Of a stretch of 64,000 bases of DNA, positions 36,706-44,830 are shown in pieces. Where the stretch lies: NCBI GenBank assembly GCA_023382935.1, contig JAHDXL010000004.1, positions 84,112 through 148,111 on the forward strand. Direction: 5' to 3'. The translations under genes were made by a program, and so were the position numbers. The first letter of the stretch is position 1. The number at the start of each line of letters is the position of its first letter. Under the pieces are notes generated by a model. The model did no database searches. It saw only the letters and a list, made by a program, of their open reading frames with translations, and was not told the origin of the DNA. The stretch is from Phycisphaerales bacterium. Lineage in GTDB: Bacteria > Planctomycetota > Phycisphaerae > Phycisphaerales > UBA1924.

Positions 36706-37836
36706 TCACGAGATATTGAGCGTGGGACGGTTCTGCCCCAGTCGCATCGACGCCAGCGCCATCTGCTTCTCCAGGTTGTCCACGACCTGTGCCAGCGCCC
36801 TGGGAATCTGGTCCCCCCCGGCCGTCCGCGGATCAAAGTTGGCCGAAGGATCGCCCGCATCCGAGTTGGCCCGCAGCGCCATGTTGATCGGGATGGCGCC
36901 CAGGAACGGAATGTTCAGCCGCTGGGCCATCACCTCGGCCCCGCCACGCCCGAAGATGTCGTACTCCTTCCCGTCATCCCCTATGAAGTAACTCATGTTC
37001 TCCACCACGCCGAGCACCTCGACGCCCAGTTGCTGGAACATCCGCACGGCGCGCACCGCGTCGTCCTGCGCCACCTTCTGCGGCGTGCACACGATCACCG
37101 CGCCCGTCAGCCGCAGACTCTGCGTCAGCGTCAGCGGCACGTCACCCGTACCCGGCGGCAGGTCGATCACCATCGCGTCCAGGTCTCCCCAGTCCGTCCG
37201 CTCAATCAACTGCTTGAACGCCCCGTGCGCCATCGGCCCGCGCCAGATCAGCGGCTTGTCGGCGTCCACCATCTTCCCGATGCTGATCGCCTTCACTCCG
37301 TGCACCAGCATCGGCTGAAGATTGCCCTGGTGCACCTGCTGGTCCATCGCGTCGAGCCCGAGCATGGTCGGCAGCGACGGGCCATAGATATCGCCGTCGA
37401 GCAGCCCCACTGCCAACTTCCGTCGCGCCAGCCCCACGGCGATGTTCACCGCCACGGTGCTCTTGCCCACGCCGCCCTTGCCCGCCCCCACCGCGATGAT
37501 GTACCGCGCGTTGACCGCCGCCGTCAGATCCTCGCCCTGCTGCGGCTGCCGGGCCGGCGCAGGTTCCTTGTTCTGCTCGTCGACGAACTCGACCAGCACG
37601 CGGTCCATCACCTCGTCTTCCCCGGCCGCCAGCGTGTGCACCGCCCGCTCGATCGACCGGCGGACGTCTTCCCGGACCCTGCGATCGGCCCCGCGCGGGA
37701 GCGACACCTTGATCGAGACGTTGGACTCGCACGTGGCCACCCATTGCACTATGTCGGCGCTAACAAGATCACCCCCGCCCAGCGGGTTGGGAACGGCCGA
37801 AAGCGCCTCGAGAATCTGGTCCTTGCTCAATGCCAT
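36706..37836 (-). CDS. mrp: Mrp/NBP35-type P-loop ATPase (ApbC family)
   Basis: The start is taken at 37836 (MALSKDQI), giving 376 residues. Residues 6-80 are a MIP18-like (DUF59) domain. The ParA-like ATPase follows with deviant Walker A GKGGVGKST (120-128), LLDGDIYGPSLP, and MVIDLPPGTGD. The family carries Fe-S clusters to apoproteins. The usual CxxC after ENMSYF is absent here (ENMSYFIGDDGKEYDIFG), so cluster bridging may differ or be lost. It is convergent with the secreted-protein gene at 34619 and divergent from the one at 37960. Confidence 0.88.
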   Translation of the reverse strand: MALSKDQILEALSAVPNPLGGGDLVSADIVQWVATCESNVSIKVSLPRGADRRVREDVRRSIERAVHTLAAGEDEVMDRVLVEFVDEQNKEPAPARQPQQGEDLTAAVNARYIIAVGAGKGGVGKSTVAVNIAVGLARRKLAVGLLDGDIYGPSLPTMLGLDAMDQQVHQGNLQPMLVHGVKAISIGKMVDADKPLIWRGPMAHGAFKQLIERTDWGDLDAMVIDLPPGTGDVPLTLTQSLRLTGAVIVCTPQKVAQDDAVRAVRMFQQLGVEVLGVVENMSYFIGDDGKEYDIFGRGGAEVMAQRLNIPFLGAIPINMALRANSDAGDPSANFDPRTAGGDQIPRALAQVVDNLEKQMALASMRLGQNRPTLNIS

Positions 37837-37959
37837 GCCTGGTCCTTGCAAGATCGGGCGGTTGGACCGATGCTAGGCGAAGCGTCGTCCCCAACTCGTC
37901 GCCAGGAGGCAATGCCGGAACTCGGGCGCCGTTGTCATGGATGGCAAAGGAGGTTTCCT

Positions 37960-38820
37960 ATGCATGCATGGACTGGTTTGCTCTGCCTGCTCGCAGCACT
38001 GGCCGGGGCTGCCCCCGCCCAGGCCCCGGCCGCCGAATCGCAGGCCGCGCTTCTGGCCGGCCCGCGCGTGGCCGAAACCAACGTCACCGCACCCAACTCA
38101 ACCTTTGTCCAGCCGGAAAACCAGCGTCAACGTCTTGGGGCGGGCGTGGACCCGCGCGTGCTACGGCAGTTCATCGCCGAGTTGCGCGAGTCGAATGATC
38201 CCAATCTCCGACTAACATCCGAACAAGATGCTGAGATTGGCGAGATCGCGCGAGACTACCAGGCGCGAGCATCCGCGTTCGAGCGCAGAGGACCAGGCGT
38301 GGCACGCCGTCTGGGGGGCCAGGGGGACCAGCCCGCCGATCGCGGGCAGCCAGATCGGGTCGCTGATCCGATGAAGGACGAGCAGCCCACAAACCCCGGG
38401 CAGGTGATCTCAAAGCCCTCCGCAACCCTCATCGCCGGCTTGGAAGGCGGGCGCCCCGACTCAACTGAACTCCAAAAACGCCTCCGGGCAGTGCTCAATC
38501 AGGCCCAGCGGCAGGCCCTCGACCAGCGCATGGAGGCCGTGGCCAAAGAACGGCTCGAGCAGAGGCAGATGGAGCAGATCCGCAAGGAGGTGGCAGCGCA
38601 GATGGCGCGCCAAACTCCAACCCAGATCAACCTCGATCGGCTGCCCCCTCGCATTCGTCAGCGGATTGAATCGCTTCCTCCCGAGGAGCGGGCGGTCGCG
38701 GTTGAGCGGTTCCTCGCCCAGTTCGCCAAGCGTGAGGGAGCGGGGCGACCATCCCCCGAAACCGAGAAACCGGCGCCGAGCATGGATCATGTGAAAGTTC
38801 CGCGCCCGGGCGGTGGATGA
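37960..38820 (+). CDS. Secreted Gln/Arg-rich helical hypothetical protein
   Basis: ATG 37960 follows a strong AAAGGAGG and gives 286 residues with a signal peptide (MHAWTGLLCLLAALAGAAPAQA). The upstream open frame is antisense to mrp and is ignored. The mature part is disordered and helical, with charged Q/R/E-rich stretches (LRAVLNQAQRQALDQRMEAV, RLEQRQMEQIRKEVAAQM). No family recognised. The envelope location suggests a structural or chaperone-like role; function unknown. Confidence 0.65.
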   Translation: MHAWTGLLCLLAALAGAAPAQAPAAESQAALLAGPRVAETNVTAPNSTFVQPENQRQRLGAGVDPRVLRQFIAELRESNDPNLRLTSEQDAEIGEIARDYQARASAFERRGPGVARRLGGQGDQPADRGQPDRVADPMKDEQPTNPGQVISKPSATLIAGLEGGRPDSTELQKRLRAVLNQAQRQALDQRMEAVAKERLEQRQMEQIRKEVAAQMARQTPTQINLDRLPPRIRQRIESLPPEERAVAVERFLAQFAKREGAGRPSPETEKPAPSMDHVKVPRPGGG

Positions 38821-39060
38821 ATGTGGACGGGTCGCGGAGAGATCCTGCATGGCCGGTGACGAACGCCCAGCACTGGCTTCCCTTTGGCCGCTTCACCCGC
38901 ATGTCCATGCCCTGTTGAGGCTGCTATCGAAATCCGAATAGTGGACAGAATTGCGTGAATTATGGCAGTTTGGGCAAAATATTCCCGGGAACAATTGGTC
39001 CACGAAGCGCAAAGAGCCGAATAAGTCGTAATATTCTCTTGATCTCTCTCTCCTCCAGCG
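38821..39060. other. AT-richer non-coding stretch
   Basis: The stretch from about 38921 to 39060 is noticeably richer in A and T than the surroundings and ends at a terminator hairpin. A weak promoter-like TTGCGT (about 38950) with CAAAAT roughly 18 bases on could start a short RNA of about 110 bases. No open frame looks real. It may be a small RNA or just the 3' untranslated region of the gene at 37960. Confidence 0.35.
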
Positions 39061-39096
39061 GGGCGCTTTTGCACGAGGCGCCCTGCTTCTTTTTTC
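39061..39096 (+). terminator. Rho-independent terminator
   Basis: GGGCGC (39061-39066) pairs with GCGCCC (39078-39083) across an 11-base loop and is followed by TGCTTCTTTTTT. It stops rightward transcription before the epimerase gene. Confidence 0.75.
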
Positions 39097-39163
39097 TTTC
39101 CTATCGCCCGCCGCACACGCTCCGGGGCCCCGGTCGTAGAGTCAGAGCCCTACTGGAGCGCTC

Positions 39164-40141
39164 ATGAACACCCATCGCATCCTGGTCACCGGGGCGGCCG
39201 GCTTCATCGGCTCGCACGTCGTCGAGGCCCTTCTGGCTCAAGGACACGAGGTCGTCGGTGTGGACAACTTCGACCCGTTCTATGAAAGGTCGATCAAGGA
39301 GCGGAACCTCCGCGATGCCCGGGCAGCCTCGCAACGGGTCGGCGTTCCGTATCGCTTCCATGAACTGGACTTCTGCGATTCCGCTGCTCTAGCCGACGCC
39401 TTGCGGGGCGTCGAGGGCGTGATCCATCTCGGTGCCAAGGCCGGCGTGCGCCCCAGCATCGCCGACCCGGGCGGCTACGTCCGCGCCAACCTTGTCGGCA
39501 CCACCACCGTGCTCCAGGAAGCCCACCGGACCGGGTGCCGGCGCGTGCTGGTCGCGTCCTCGAGTTCGGTGTACGGCGACCAACCCAAGGTGCCCTTCTC
39601 CGAGGATGACCGGGCCGATGCGCCCATCAGCCCATACGCGGCCACCAAGCGCTCGTGCGAACTGCTTGGACACGCGCACCATCACCTGACCGGACAGCCG
39701 GTGGGCATGTTGCGGTTTTTCACGGTTTACGGGCCGCGACAGAGGCCGGACCTGGCGATCTCGCTGTTCATGCGGCGCATCGCCGCGGGCCAGCCGATCA
39801 GGCTCTTCGGTGACGGGCGCTCCAGCCGCGACTACACCTACATCGCCGACATCGTGCAGGGAGTGCTGGCGGCCTATGAAAACATTGACCGGTTCGGGTT
39901 CCGTGTGTGGAATCTCGGGAGCGATCGCCCGACGGCGCTGGATGACCTGGTCGCGACTATCGCCGAAGTCGTCGGCAGACGCCCGATCATCGAGCGGGCA
40001 CCCATGCAGCCGGGTGACGTGGAGCGGACGTGGGCCGATCTGACACGTGCGCGCGCGGAGTTGAATTACAACCCCGCCACGCAGTTGCGTGACGGGGTTG
40101 CCAGTCAGTGGGTCTGGATGTCCGAACCGGGCGAAGCGTGA
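39164..40141 (+). CDS. NAD-dependent nucleotide-sugar epimerase (UDP-glucuronate 4-epimerase-like)
   Basis: The 325-residue extended SDR has GAAGFIGSH (residues 10-18, NAD binding), HLGAKAGVRPSI (as in UDP-glucuronate epimerases), ASSSSVYGD, catalytic YAATK (Y158, K162) and FFTVYGPRQRPD. It makes a nucleotide sugar, probably UDP-galacturonate or similar, for the glycosyltransferases nearby. A TAGAGTCAG box lies at 39137-39145. It ends two bases from the convergent GH56-like gene. Confidence 0.88.
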   Translation: MNTHRILVTGAAGFIGSHVVEALLAQGHEVVGVDNFDPFYERSIKERNLRDARAASQRVGVPYRFHELDFCDSAALADALRGVEGVIHLGAKAGVRPSIADPGGYVRANLVGTTTVLQEAHRTGCRRVLVASSSSVYGDQPKVPFSEDDRADAPISPYAATKRSCELLGHAHHHLTGQPVGMLRFFTVYGPRQRPDLAISLFMRRIAAGQPIRLFGDGRSSRDYTYIADIVQGVLAAYENIDRFGFRVWNLGSDRPTALDDLVATIAEVVGRRPIIERAPMQPGDVERTWADLTRARAELNYNPATQLRDGVASQWVWMSEPGEA

Positions 40142-40143
40142 AG

Positions 40144-41373
40144 TTACTGGCCGCCGACGGTGAACACGCCGGAGATTGCCTGGTTGTTCCCGCCCGCCGA
40201 GGACTTGCCGTTGGCCACGCCGCCGCCCGAGCCGCCGCCGGAGCCGGGGGCCAGTTCACGGACGGCCGGGGCGAGACGCTGCGAGACCATCGCCTGCAGC
40301 GCGTTCCACTCCGAACGAGTGCCGATGCCTTCCCAGAGGATCAGGCCTTCAGCACCGGCTTCCTGCGAGACGCTGATCGCCTGACGGATGTTCACGTCAT
40401 TGAGCCAGAGTCGCTCGGGCCATTGCATGTAGTAGCGCAGCGAGATGATGGGCAGCACCGGCTTGCCCTTGGCCAGGCGACGGGCCTCGGCCACGTTGGA
40501 GAAGATGAACTCATAGTTGGCGCGATCGCGATTCTGCCGGTTGAGCGGCATGTCGGAGCGGAAGTTGTTGCCGAGCACCGTCCACTGCTGGGGGTAGATG
40601 CTGGGAACGACCACGTCCATTTCGTCGTAAAGCGCCTGGCACTTGTCGTTGATCTGCGAGGCGCGATGGGTCAGGTTGCCGTAGCCGATGGTGCCGCGGG
40701 GAGTCTCTTCCGCGCAGTAGTAGCGCAACTTGGGGAAGTTGAAGTAGGTCCACTTGGCGTTCGGACGCAGCCGTTTGCACTCGCGGAGCGTTTCCAGGTA
40801 AAACCGCAGCGCCATCTGGTCATAGGTGTCGTAGACGTACTGGAGCCGCTGGGCAGCCGGCACCGCGTTATACTCGTCGCGCCGCGTCTCCCGCACGGCG
40901 TCGCGCCAGTCAATCAGAAAGTCGAAGTCCTCCGCGTCCACCGCCCCGGCGTCATTGCGGATGTTGCGCGTCCGCTCCCAATACGGGCGCCAACGCTCGT
41001 AGTCGATCACCACGATGCCCGTGAAGTCCTCGGGCACGTAGCGATCCATGTCCCGCCTCAGTTTCGCCCAGTGTACCTCCCACAACTCCGGACGCAGTTC
41101 GAACATGTGGATGCCGGCCTTGGGAAACGCCCCGACCTTGAACTGCGTCAGAAAGATCAGGTCGCGGCTGATGCCGGCGCCGTCGAAACTCAAATTCGAC
41201 TGCCAACTGCTGTCGGCCAGTTCGCCGAACATACACACGCCCCAGTACACCGTAAAGTCTTGGGACTGCGATTGCTGCGGCACCATGCTCGCGGCCTCGG
41301 CGGACGGCGCGAGCGGCGAAAGTGAAAGACCGACGGACGCGATCAATGCTCCAAGAACGTGCTTGACTGACAT
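40144..41373 (-). CDS. Secreted GH56 hyaluronidase-like glycosidase
   Basis: The start is taken at 41373 (MSVKHVLGALIASVG), giving 409 residues with a signal peptide ending near PSAEAA. The body matches GH56, the family of bee-venom and sperm hyaluronidases. FTVYWGVCMF opens the barrel; GIVVIDYERWRPYWERT carries the catalytic pair D124-x-E126 (D-x-E as in bee venom Asp111/Glu113); LETLRECKRLRPNAKWTYF, VVVPSIYPQQ and GAEGLILWEG match later strands. The C-terminus is a Gly/Ser-rich tail. GH56 is mainly eukaryotic. The substrate could be a glycosaminoglycan-like host or self glycan. Assignment is by motif memory, not by search. Confidence 0.72.
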   Translation of the reverse strand: MSVKHVLGALIASVGLSLSPLAPSAEAASMVPQQSQSQDFTVYWGVCMFGELADSSWQSNLSFDGAGISRDLIFLTQFKVGAFPKAGIHMFELRPELWEVHWAKLRRDMDRYVPEDFTGIVVIDYERWRPYWERTRNIRNDAGAVDAEDFDFLIDWRDAVRETRRDEYNAVPAAQRLQYVYDTYDQMALRFYLETLRECKRLRPNAKWTYFNFPKLRYYCAEETPRGTIGYGNLTHRASQINDKCQALYDEMDVVVPSIYPQQWTVLGNNFRSDMPLNRQNRDRANYEFIFSNVAEARRLAKGKPVLPIISLRYYMQWPERLWLNDVNIRQAISVSQEAGAEGLILWEGIGTRSEWNALQAMVSQRLAPAVRELAPGSGGGSGGGVANGKSSAGGNNQAISGVFTVGGQ

Positions 41374-41438
41374 GGTGAATGCCTCGCGTTGGTTCAGACC
41401 CGTACTCGACCCGGCACATTGGGCAAAACAGATCAACC

Positions 41439-42470
41439 ATGAGCAAGCCCACACCTCTGGCATCCTGGCTGAAAGGCGCCGTCCGCAACGACCGTGACGC
41501 CTGTGCAACCTCCCGAGGGCTGCGGCGACGTGTTACCAGGAACTTCGCCAGCGCCGCCGGAGTGCTTGTGCTCGCAGGTGCCGCCCTCGGCGTCACCCCG
41601 ATCCGCGGTTGGATTCCGGAAATACTCAGTTCGCTGCTCCCGCCGCTGGGCGCCATCGGGCTGATTCTGCTCATCGCCGCGCTGTGTATCCGGACCCGCG
41701 CCGGGCTGATCGCCGCGGTTCTTGCCACGCTGCTCGTTCTCGGCCGTCTGGCACCCGGCGTCTGGATCCGTCGCATAGAGACAGCCTCCCCAGGCGACCA
41801 CCGGCTCAGCCTGCTGCTCGTCAACGCCTGGTCGCTCAACGTCGATCCCGAATCGCTCCTGGGGTTCATGGACCAGCAGCAGGCGGACGTGACGATCATC
41901 AGCGAGCCGTCACCGGGAATCATGAAGCCTCTGCGGGCCCTCGAAGGAGACCCCAACTTCTCGGACGTGCTGCTGCGCTGTCCGCCAACCCGCGGCGAGC
42001 ACTCGTGGATCGTGGTTCGATCACGCTTCCCCGCCGCACTGGGGCCCGAACCACGCGATGGTGTGCTCGAGTGCATCCTCCAGACACCCGGCGGTCCCGT
42101 GCGCTTGATCGCCTGCCACCTGCTCTCGCCGCGGACACCGGCCCGTTTCATGCTGGCCAGCGCGCAAGTCGATCGCATCATCGAACAGGTCGATGCGGTC
42201 GTGGGCCCGATCGTTATCGCGGGAGATTTCAACGCAGCCCCGACTTCGCATCTGTCTTCGCGCGTGGCGCAGCGAACAGGCACGCGGCGTGCCAAACCGC
42301 TGTTTGCCGGAGGAACCTATCCGGCCAACCTGCCGGGACCTTTGCGGGTCGCGATCGACGACGCGCTGGTGTGGCCGGGATGCCGCGTGGTCTCCTGGGA
42401 GACGCTGGGTCTGCCGGGGTCCGATCATCTCGGAGTACGGATGGAACTGGCGTGGCCCAGCACCCCTTGA
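41439..42470 (+). CDS. Membrane-anchored endonuclease/exonuclease/phosphatase (EEP) family protein
   Basis: ATG 41439 gives 343 residues: three N-terminal transmembrane helices (about 33-52, 60-83, 86-104), then an EEP domain outside the membrane with LLLVNAWSLNVDPE, IAGDFNAAPTS (metal-site Asn/Asp) and SDHLGVRMEL (catalytic His). The family includes phosphodiesterases, sphingomyelinase-like enzymes and nucleases. It is divergent from the GH56-like gene across 65 bases and lies upstream of the O-antigen ligase gene. Substrate unknown. Confidence 0.82.
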   Translation: MSKPTPLASWLKGAVRNDRDACATSRGLRRRVTRNFASAAGVLVLAGAALGVTPIRGWIPEILSSLLPPLGAIGLILLIAALCIRTRAGLIAAVLATLLVLGRLAPGVWIRRIETASPGDHRLSLLLVNAWSLNVDPESLLGFMDQQQADVTIISEPSPGIMKPLRALEGDPNFSDVLLRCPPTRGEHSWIVVRSRFPAALGPEPRDGVLECILQTPGGPVRLIACHLLSPRTPARFMLASAQVDRIIEQVDAVVGPIVIAGDFNAAPTSHLSSRVAQRTGTRRAKPLFAGGTYPANLPGPLRVAIDDALVWPGCRVVSWETLGLPGSDHLGVRMELAWPSTP

Positions 42471-42585
42471 TCCGGGCATGTCTTGACCTGCGAACTCTCC
42501 ACCGACGTCAACATATGGAGCAGATCGGAGGCCTTAGTGGATTGCGCCCGGACCGGGCTGATCCGTCTGCGGGCAAGGCCCGATC

Positions 42586-42594
42586 TATGCTCTG
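42586..42594 (+). promoter_or_regulatory. Candidate -10 box upstream of O-antigen ligase-like gene
   Basis: TATGCTCTG lies 36 bases before the GTG start at 42631. A good match to the TAnnCTnTG pattern; no clear -35. Confidence 0.4.
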
Positions 42595-42630
42595 TCTCTT
42601 GCGCCGCGCTGATTGAGGGGGTCTTGCTCC

Positions 42631-44010
42631 GTGGATCGCATCCAGATGTATCTGGACATCGTGCCCCTGCCCGTGCTGATGGCCATCGGCCTGATCGGCG
42701 GCATCGTGGTGTTGATGATCCCCTCGTCCGTGCGGCTGACGCTGTTTCTGACCGGTCTGCCCATCTGGCTGGCGCTGAGCCGTTTCCCAGCCCTGGGCCC
42801 GGTGCAGGCGGTCAGCAAGGCCACCGGCATGTTCTATTTCGCGGTGGTGGCTTTTGCAGCGTTTGCTCAGCCGGGGCCGAAACGACACGTCCCGGGGATC
42901 TTGTGGCTCTACCCGATTCTGGGCTTTTTCAGCATTTTCTATGTGCTCGGAGCCCAGGACCGCGCCATCGCGATCATCCTGCGCTTTCAGTGGCTGTTTC
43001 TGACGCTGGCGGCGATCATGGTGGTGCGGACGATCACAACCGAGCGTCAACTCAAGCGCGTCTTGCTGACACTGGCGATCGGCGAGGCTGTCGCGACGTT
43101 CATCTCATTCCTCGCGGTGGTTAAAGACCCCGGGGCGGCGTTTGCGGGGGGGCTGGGGCGCGTGCAGCCATGGGGCGCCAATCAGAATCACGTGGGCCCG
43201 ATCTTCGTGCTTGGCGCACCGCTGGCGCTCTACTTCGGGCTGCGGATGCGCGGACAGTTCATGCGCCTAGCGGCGCTGGGCTCGGCGGGCCTGGGCTCGC
43301 TGATGGGGCTCCTGACCGCCAGTCGCTCGGTCGTGTTCCCCCTGGCTGGTCTGCTCGCGGTGGTGGGCTGGGAACTGCGCCGCAAGCCCGTGGTGGTCAT
43401 CGGTGCCGCGGTGGTCACCATCCCGATTCTGCTCTACGCCGGCGGCTTCGTCGCCAGCGCCAACGTCGATCGACTGGGAACGCTGGAAAGCGAACGCTTT
43501 GAACGCTGGCAGAGTTACCTGGGCGTCATTATGGAGCACCCGGTCTTCGGCATCATGTTCGAGACCGACGAACTGGCGGCCAGCGAAGAAGACATCGGCG
43601 GGCACGCACACAACGCCTATCTCGACGCGCTGCGGGTCTACGGCCTCTCGCTGTGCATGCCTCTGTTCGGCCTGGGGCTGTGGAGCAGTTGGTGCGCCTT
43701 CAATGTCTGGAAACGACGCAAACTGTTCTGCTCTGACAGACTTCTGATCACGATGCTGTTCGTCTTCATGGGCATGGTGTACATGCACGGCATGGTGACC
43801 ATCGTCATCTACTACCCCAACTACACATGGTCCTTCTTCCATGTGTTCCTCTCGGCTCTGTTCATCACCATGGCTTCCAGCAGGGGCCACGAACTGGTTT
43901 CCGAGTCGCCCCTGGCCTCTCACTGGGACAGAATCGACAACGACACGCTGCCCGAGTGGAGCCAGCCCTACCCGCCCGAACCGGCGCCCGCGGGAGACTT
44001 CAACCGTTGA
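42631..44010 (+). CDS. O-antigen ligase/polymerase-like (Wzy/WaaL) membrane protein
   Basis: GTG 42631 (GAGGGGG upstream) gives 459 residues with about ten to eleven transmembrane helices. The large periplasmic loop typical of Wzy_C/WaaL proteins lies after the middle: FERWQSYLGVIMEHPVFGI, then GGHAHNAYLDALRVYGL, the conserved HNxYLxxLxxxG motif. It joins or polymerises undecaprenyl-linked glycans at the outer face of the cytoplasmic membrane. It ends overlapping the convergent sulfotransferase by 11 bases. Confidence 0.88.
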   Translation: MDRIQMYLDIVPLPVLMAIGLIGGIVVLMIPSSVRLTLFLTGLPIWLALSRFPALGPVQAVSKATGMFYFAVVAFAAFAQPGPKRHVPGILWLYPILGFFSIFYVLGAQDRAIAIILRFQWLFLTLAAIMVVRTITTERQLKRVLLTLAIGEAVATFISFLAVVKDPGAAFAGGLGRVQPWGANQNHVGPIFVLGAPLALYFGLRMRGQFMRLAALGSAGLGSLMGLLTASRSVVFPLAGLLAVVGWELRRKPVVVIGAAVVTIPILLYAGGFVASANVDRLGTLESERFERWQSYLGVIMEHPVFGIMFETDELAASEEDIGGHAHNAYLDALRVYGLSLCMPLFGLGLWSSWCAFNVWKRRKLFCSDRLLITMLFVFMGMVYMHGMVTIVIYYPNYTWSFFHVFLSALFITMASSRGHELVSESPLASHWDRIDNDTLPEWSQPYPPEPAPAGDFNR

Positions 44011-44830
44011 TCGATGCGAGCAGCGGGCGCAGCGCTTCCTGATCGGCGCCGACGGCCTGGCGGATGCGCTCCACCGTTTCTTCGCTCGGGGGCGCCGGCT
44101 TGGGCGGGGCCTTGGGCAGCACCCTGCCACGCACGCGGTCCTTGATGTCCGACGACAGCAGGGGGCGAATCAGTTTGCGATACAGGGGATTGTGCGCCAC
44201 CATGCGCCAGGGCCCGCGCATCACCGGCTTGTTCTCGCTCTTGTTGAACACCTTGTCGGTCTCGATCAGGTCGCTGCGCGGCTCGACGCCCAGCAGACGG
44301 CAGATCTCCTCGCACCAACCCACGCGATCGGACACGTAGTCCTCGAAGCGGATGATGCGCACGCGCTCGGACCCGAACGTCTCCAGCCACGGCTGCGCCT
44401 GCATCGCGTAGAGCGAATAGTTGATCAGGGCGGGAAAGTCGCGCACCGCCTGATCAATGTCGCCGGGCATGTTGCCGCGCGCGTACTCGTGAAAGTGATG
44501 GCTGACGGCCCGCTTCACGGGGTCACGCACCAGGTAAATGATCTTGAGATCGGGCCCGCAGACCCGCAACGCCCGCCCGGCCATGCCCTCGAAGTCGGGG
44601 CGCTTGGTGTAGGCCGTGGACGCCTCGCCGCAGATCTGTCCCGGCTTGGCGCGCGCGAACAGGGCTTCATAGCGCTGGCGTCCTTCAGACGAGAGCACGT
44701 CGTCGCGGCAGAGGTTCTCCGGTTCCTTGTCCAGTGGGAAGAAGATGCGCGGGTTGGTCTCCAGGTCGCGGAAAAGTGTCGTGCTCCCGCACTTCATGCC
44801 GCCGATGATGAGGAAGCCAGGGACCGTCAT
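44000..44830 (-). CDS. Sulfotransferase (PAPS-dependent)
   Basis: The 276 residues contain the 5'-phosphosulfate loop GGMKCGSTTLF at 10-20 and the 3'-phosphate-binding block IIYLVRDPVKRAVSHHFHE, with FEDYVSD later. These mark heparan/chondroitin-type sulfotransferases (Sulfotransfer_1). It probably sulfates the polysaccharide made by this locus, using PAPS. Its start overlaps the adjacent glycosyltransferase by four bases, and four minus-strand genes (44.0-48.1 kb) form one operon. Confidence 0.9.
   Translation of the reverse strand: MTVPGFLIIGGMKCGSTTLFRDLETNPRIFFPLDKEPENLCRDDVLSSEGRQRYEALFARAKPGQICGEASTAYTKRPDFEGMAGRALRVCGPDLKIIYLVRDPVKRAVSHHFHEYARGNMPGDIDQAVRDFPALINYSLYAMQAQPWLETFGSERVRIIRFEDYVSDRVGWCEEICRLLGVEPRSDLIETDKVFNKSENKPVMRGPWRMVAHNPLYRKLIRPLLSSDIKDRVRGRVLPKAPPKPAPPSEETVERIRQAVGADQEALRPLLASING

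Noticed and set aside
36628..37959. In-frame extension upstream of the secreted protein at 37960
   Set aside because: It is antisense to mrp; the strong AAAGGAGG and signal peptide fix the start at 37960.
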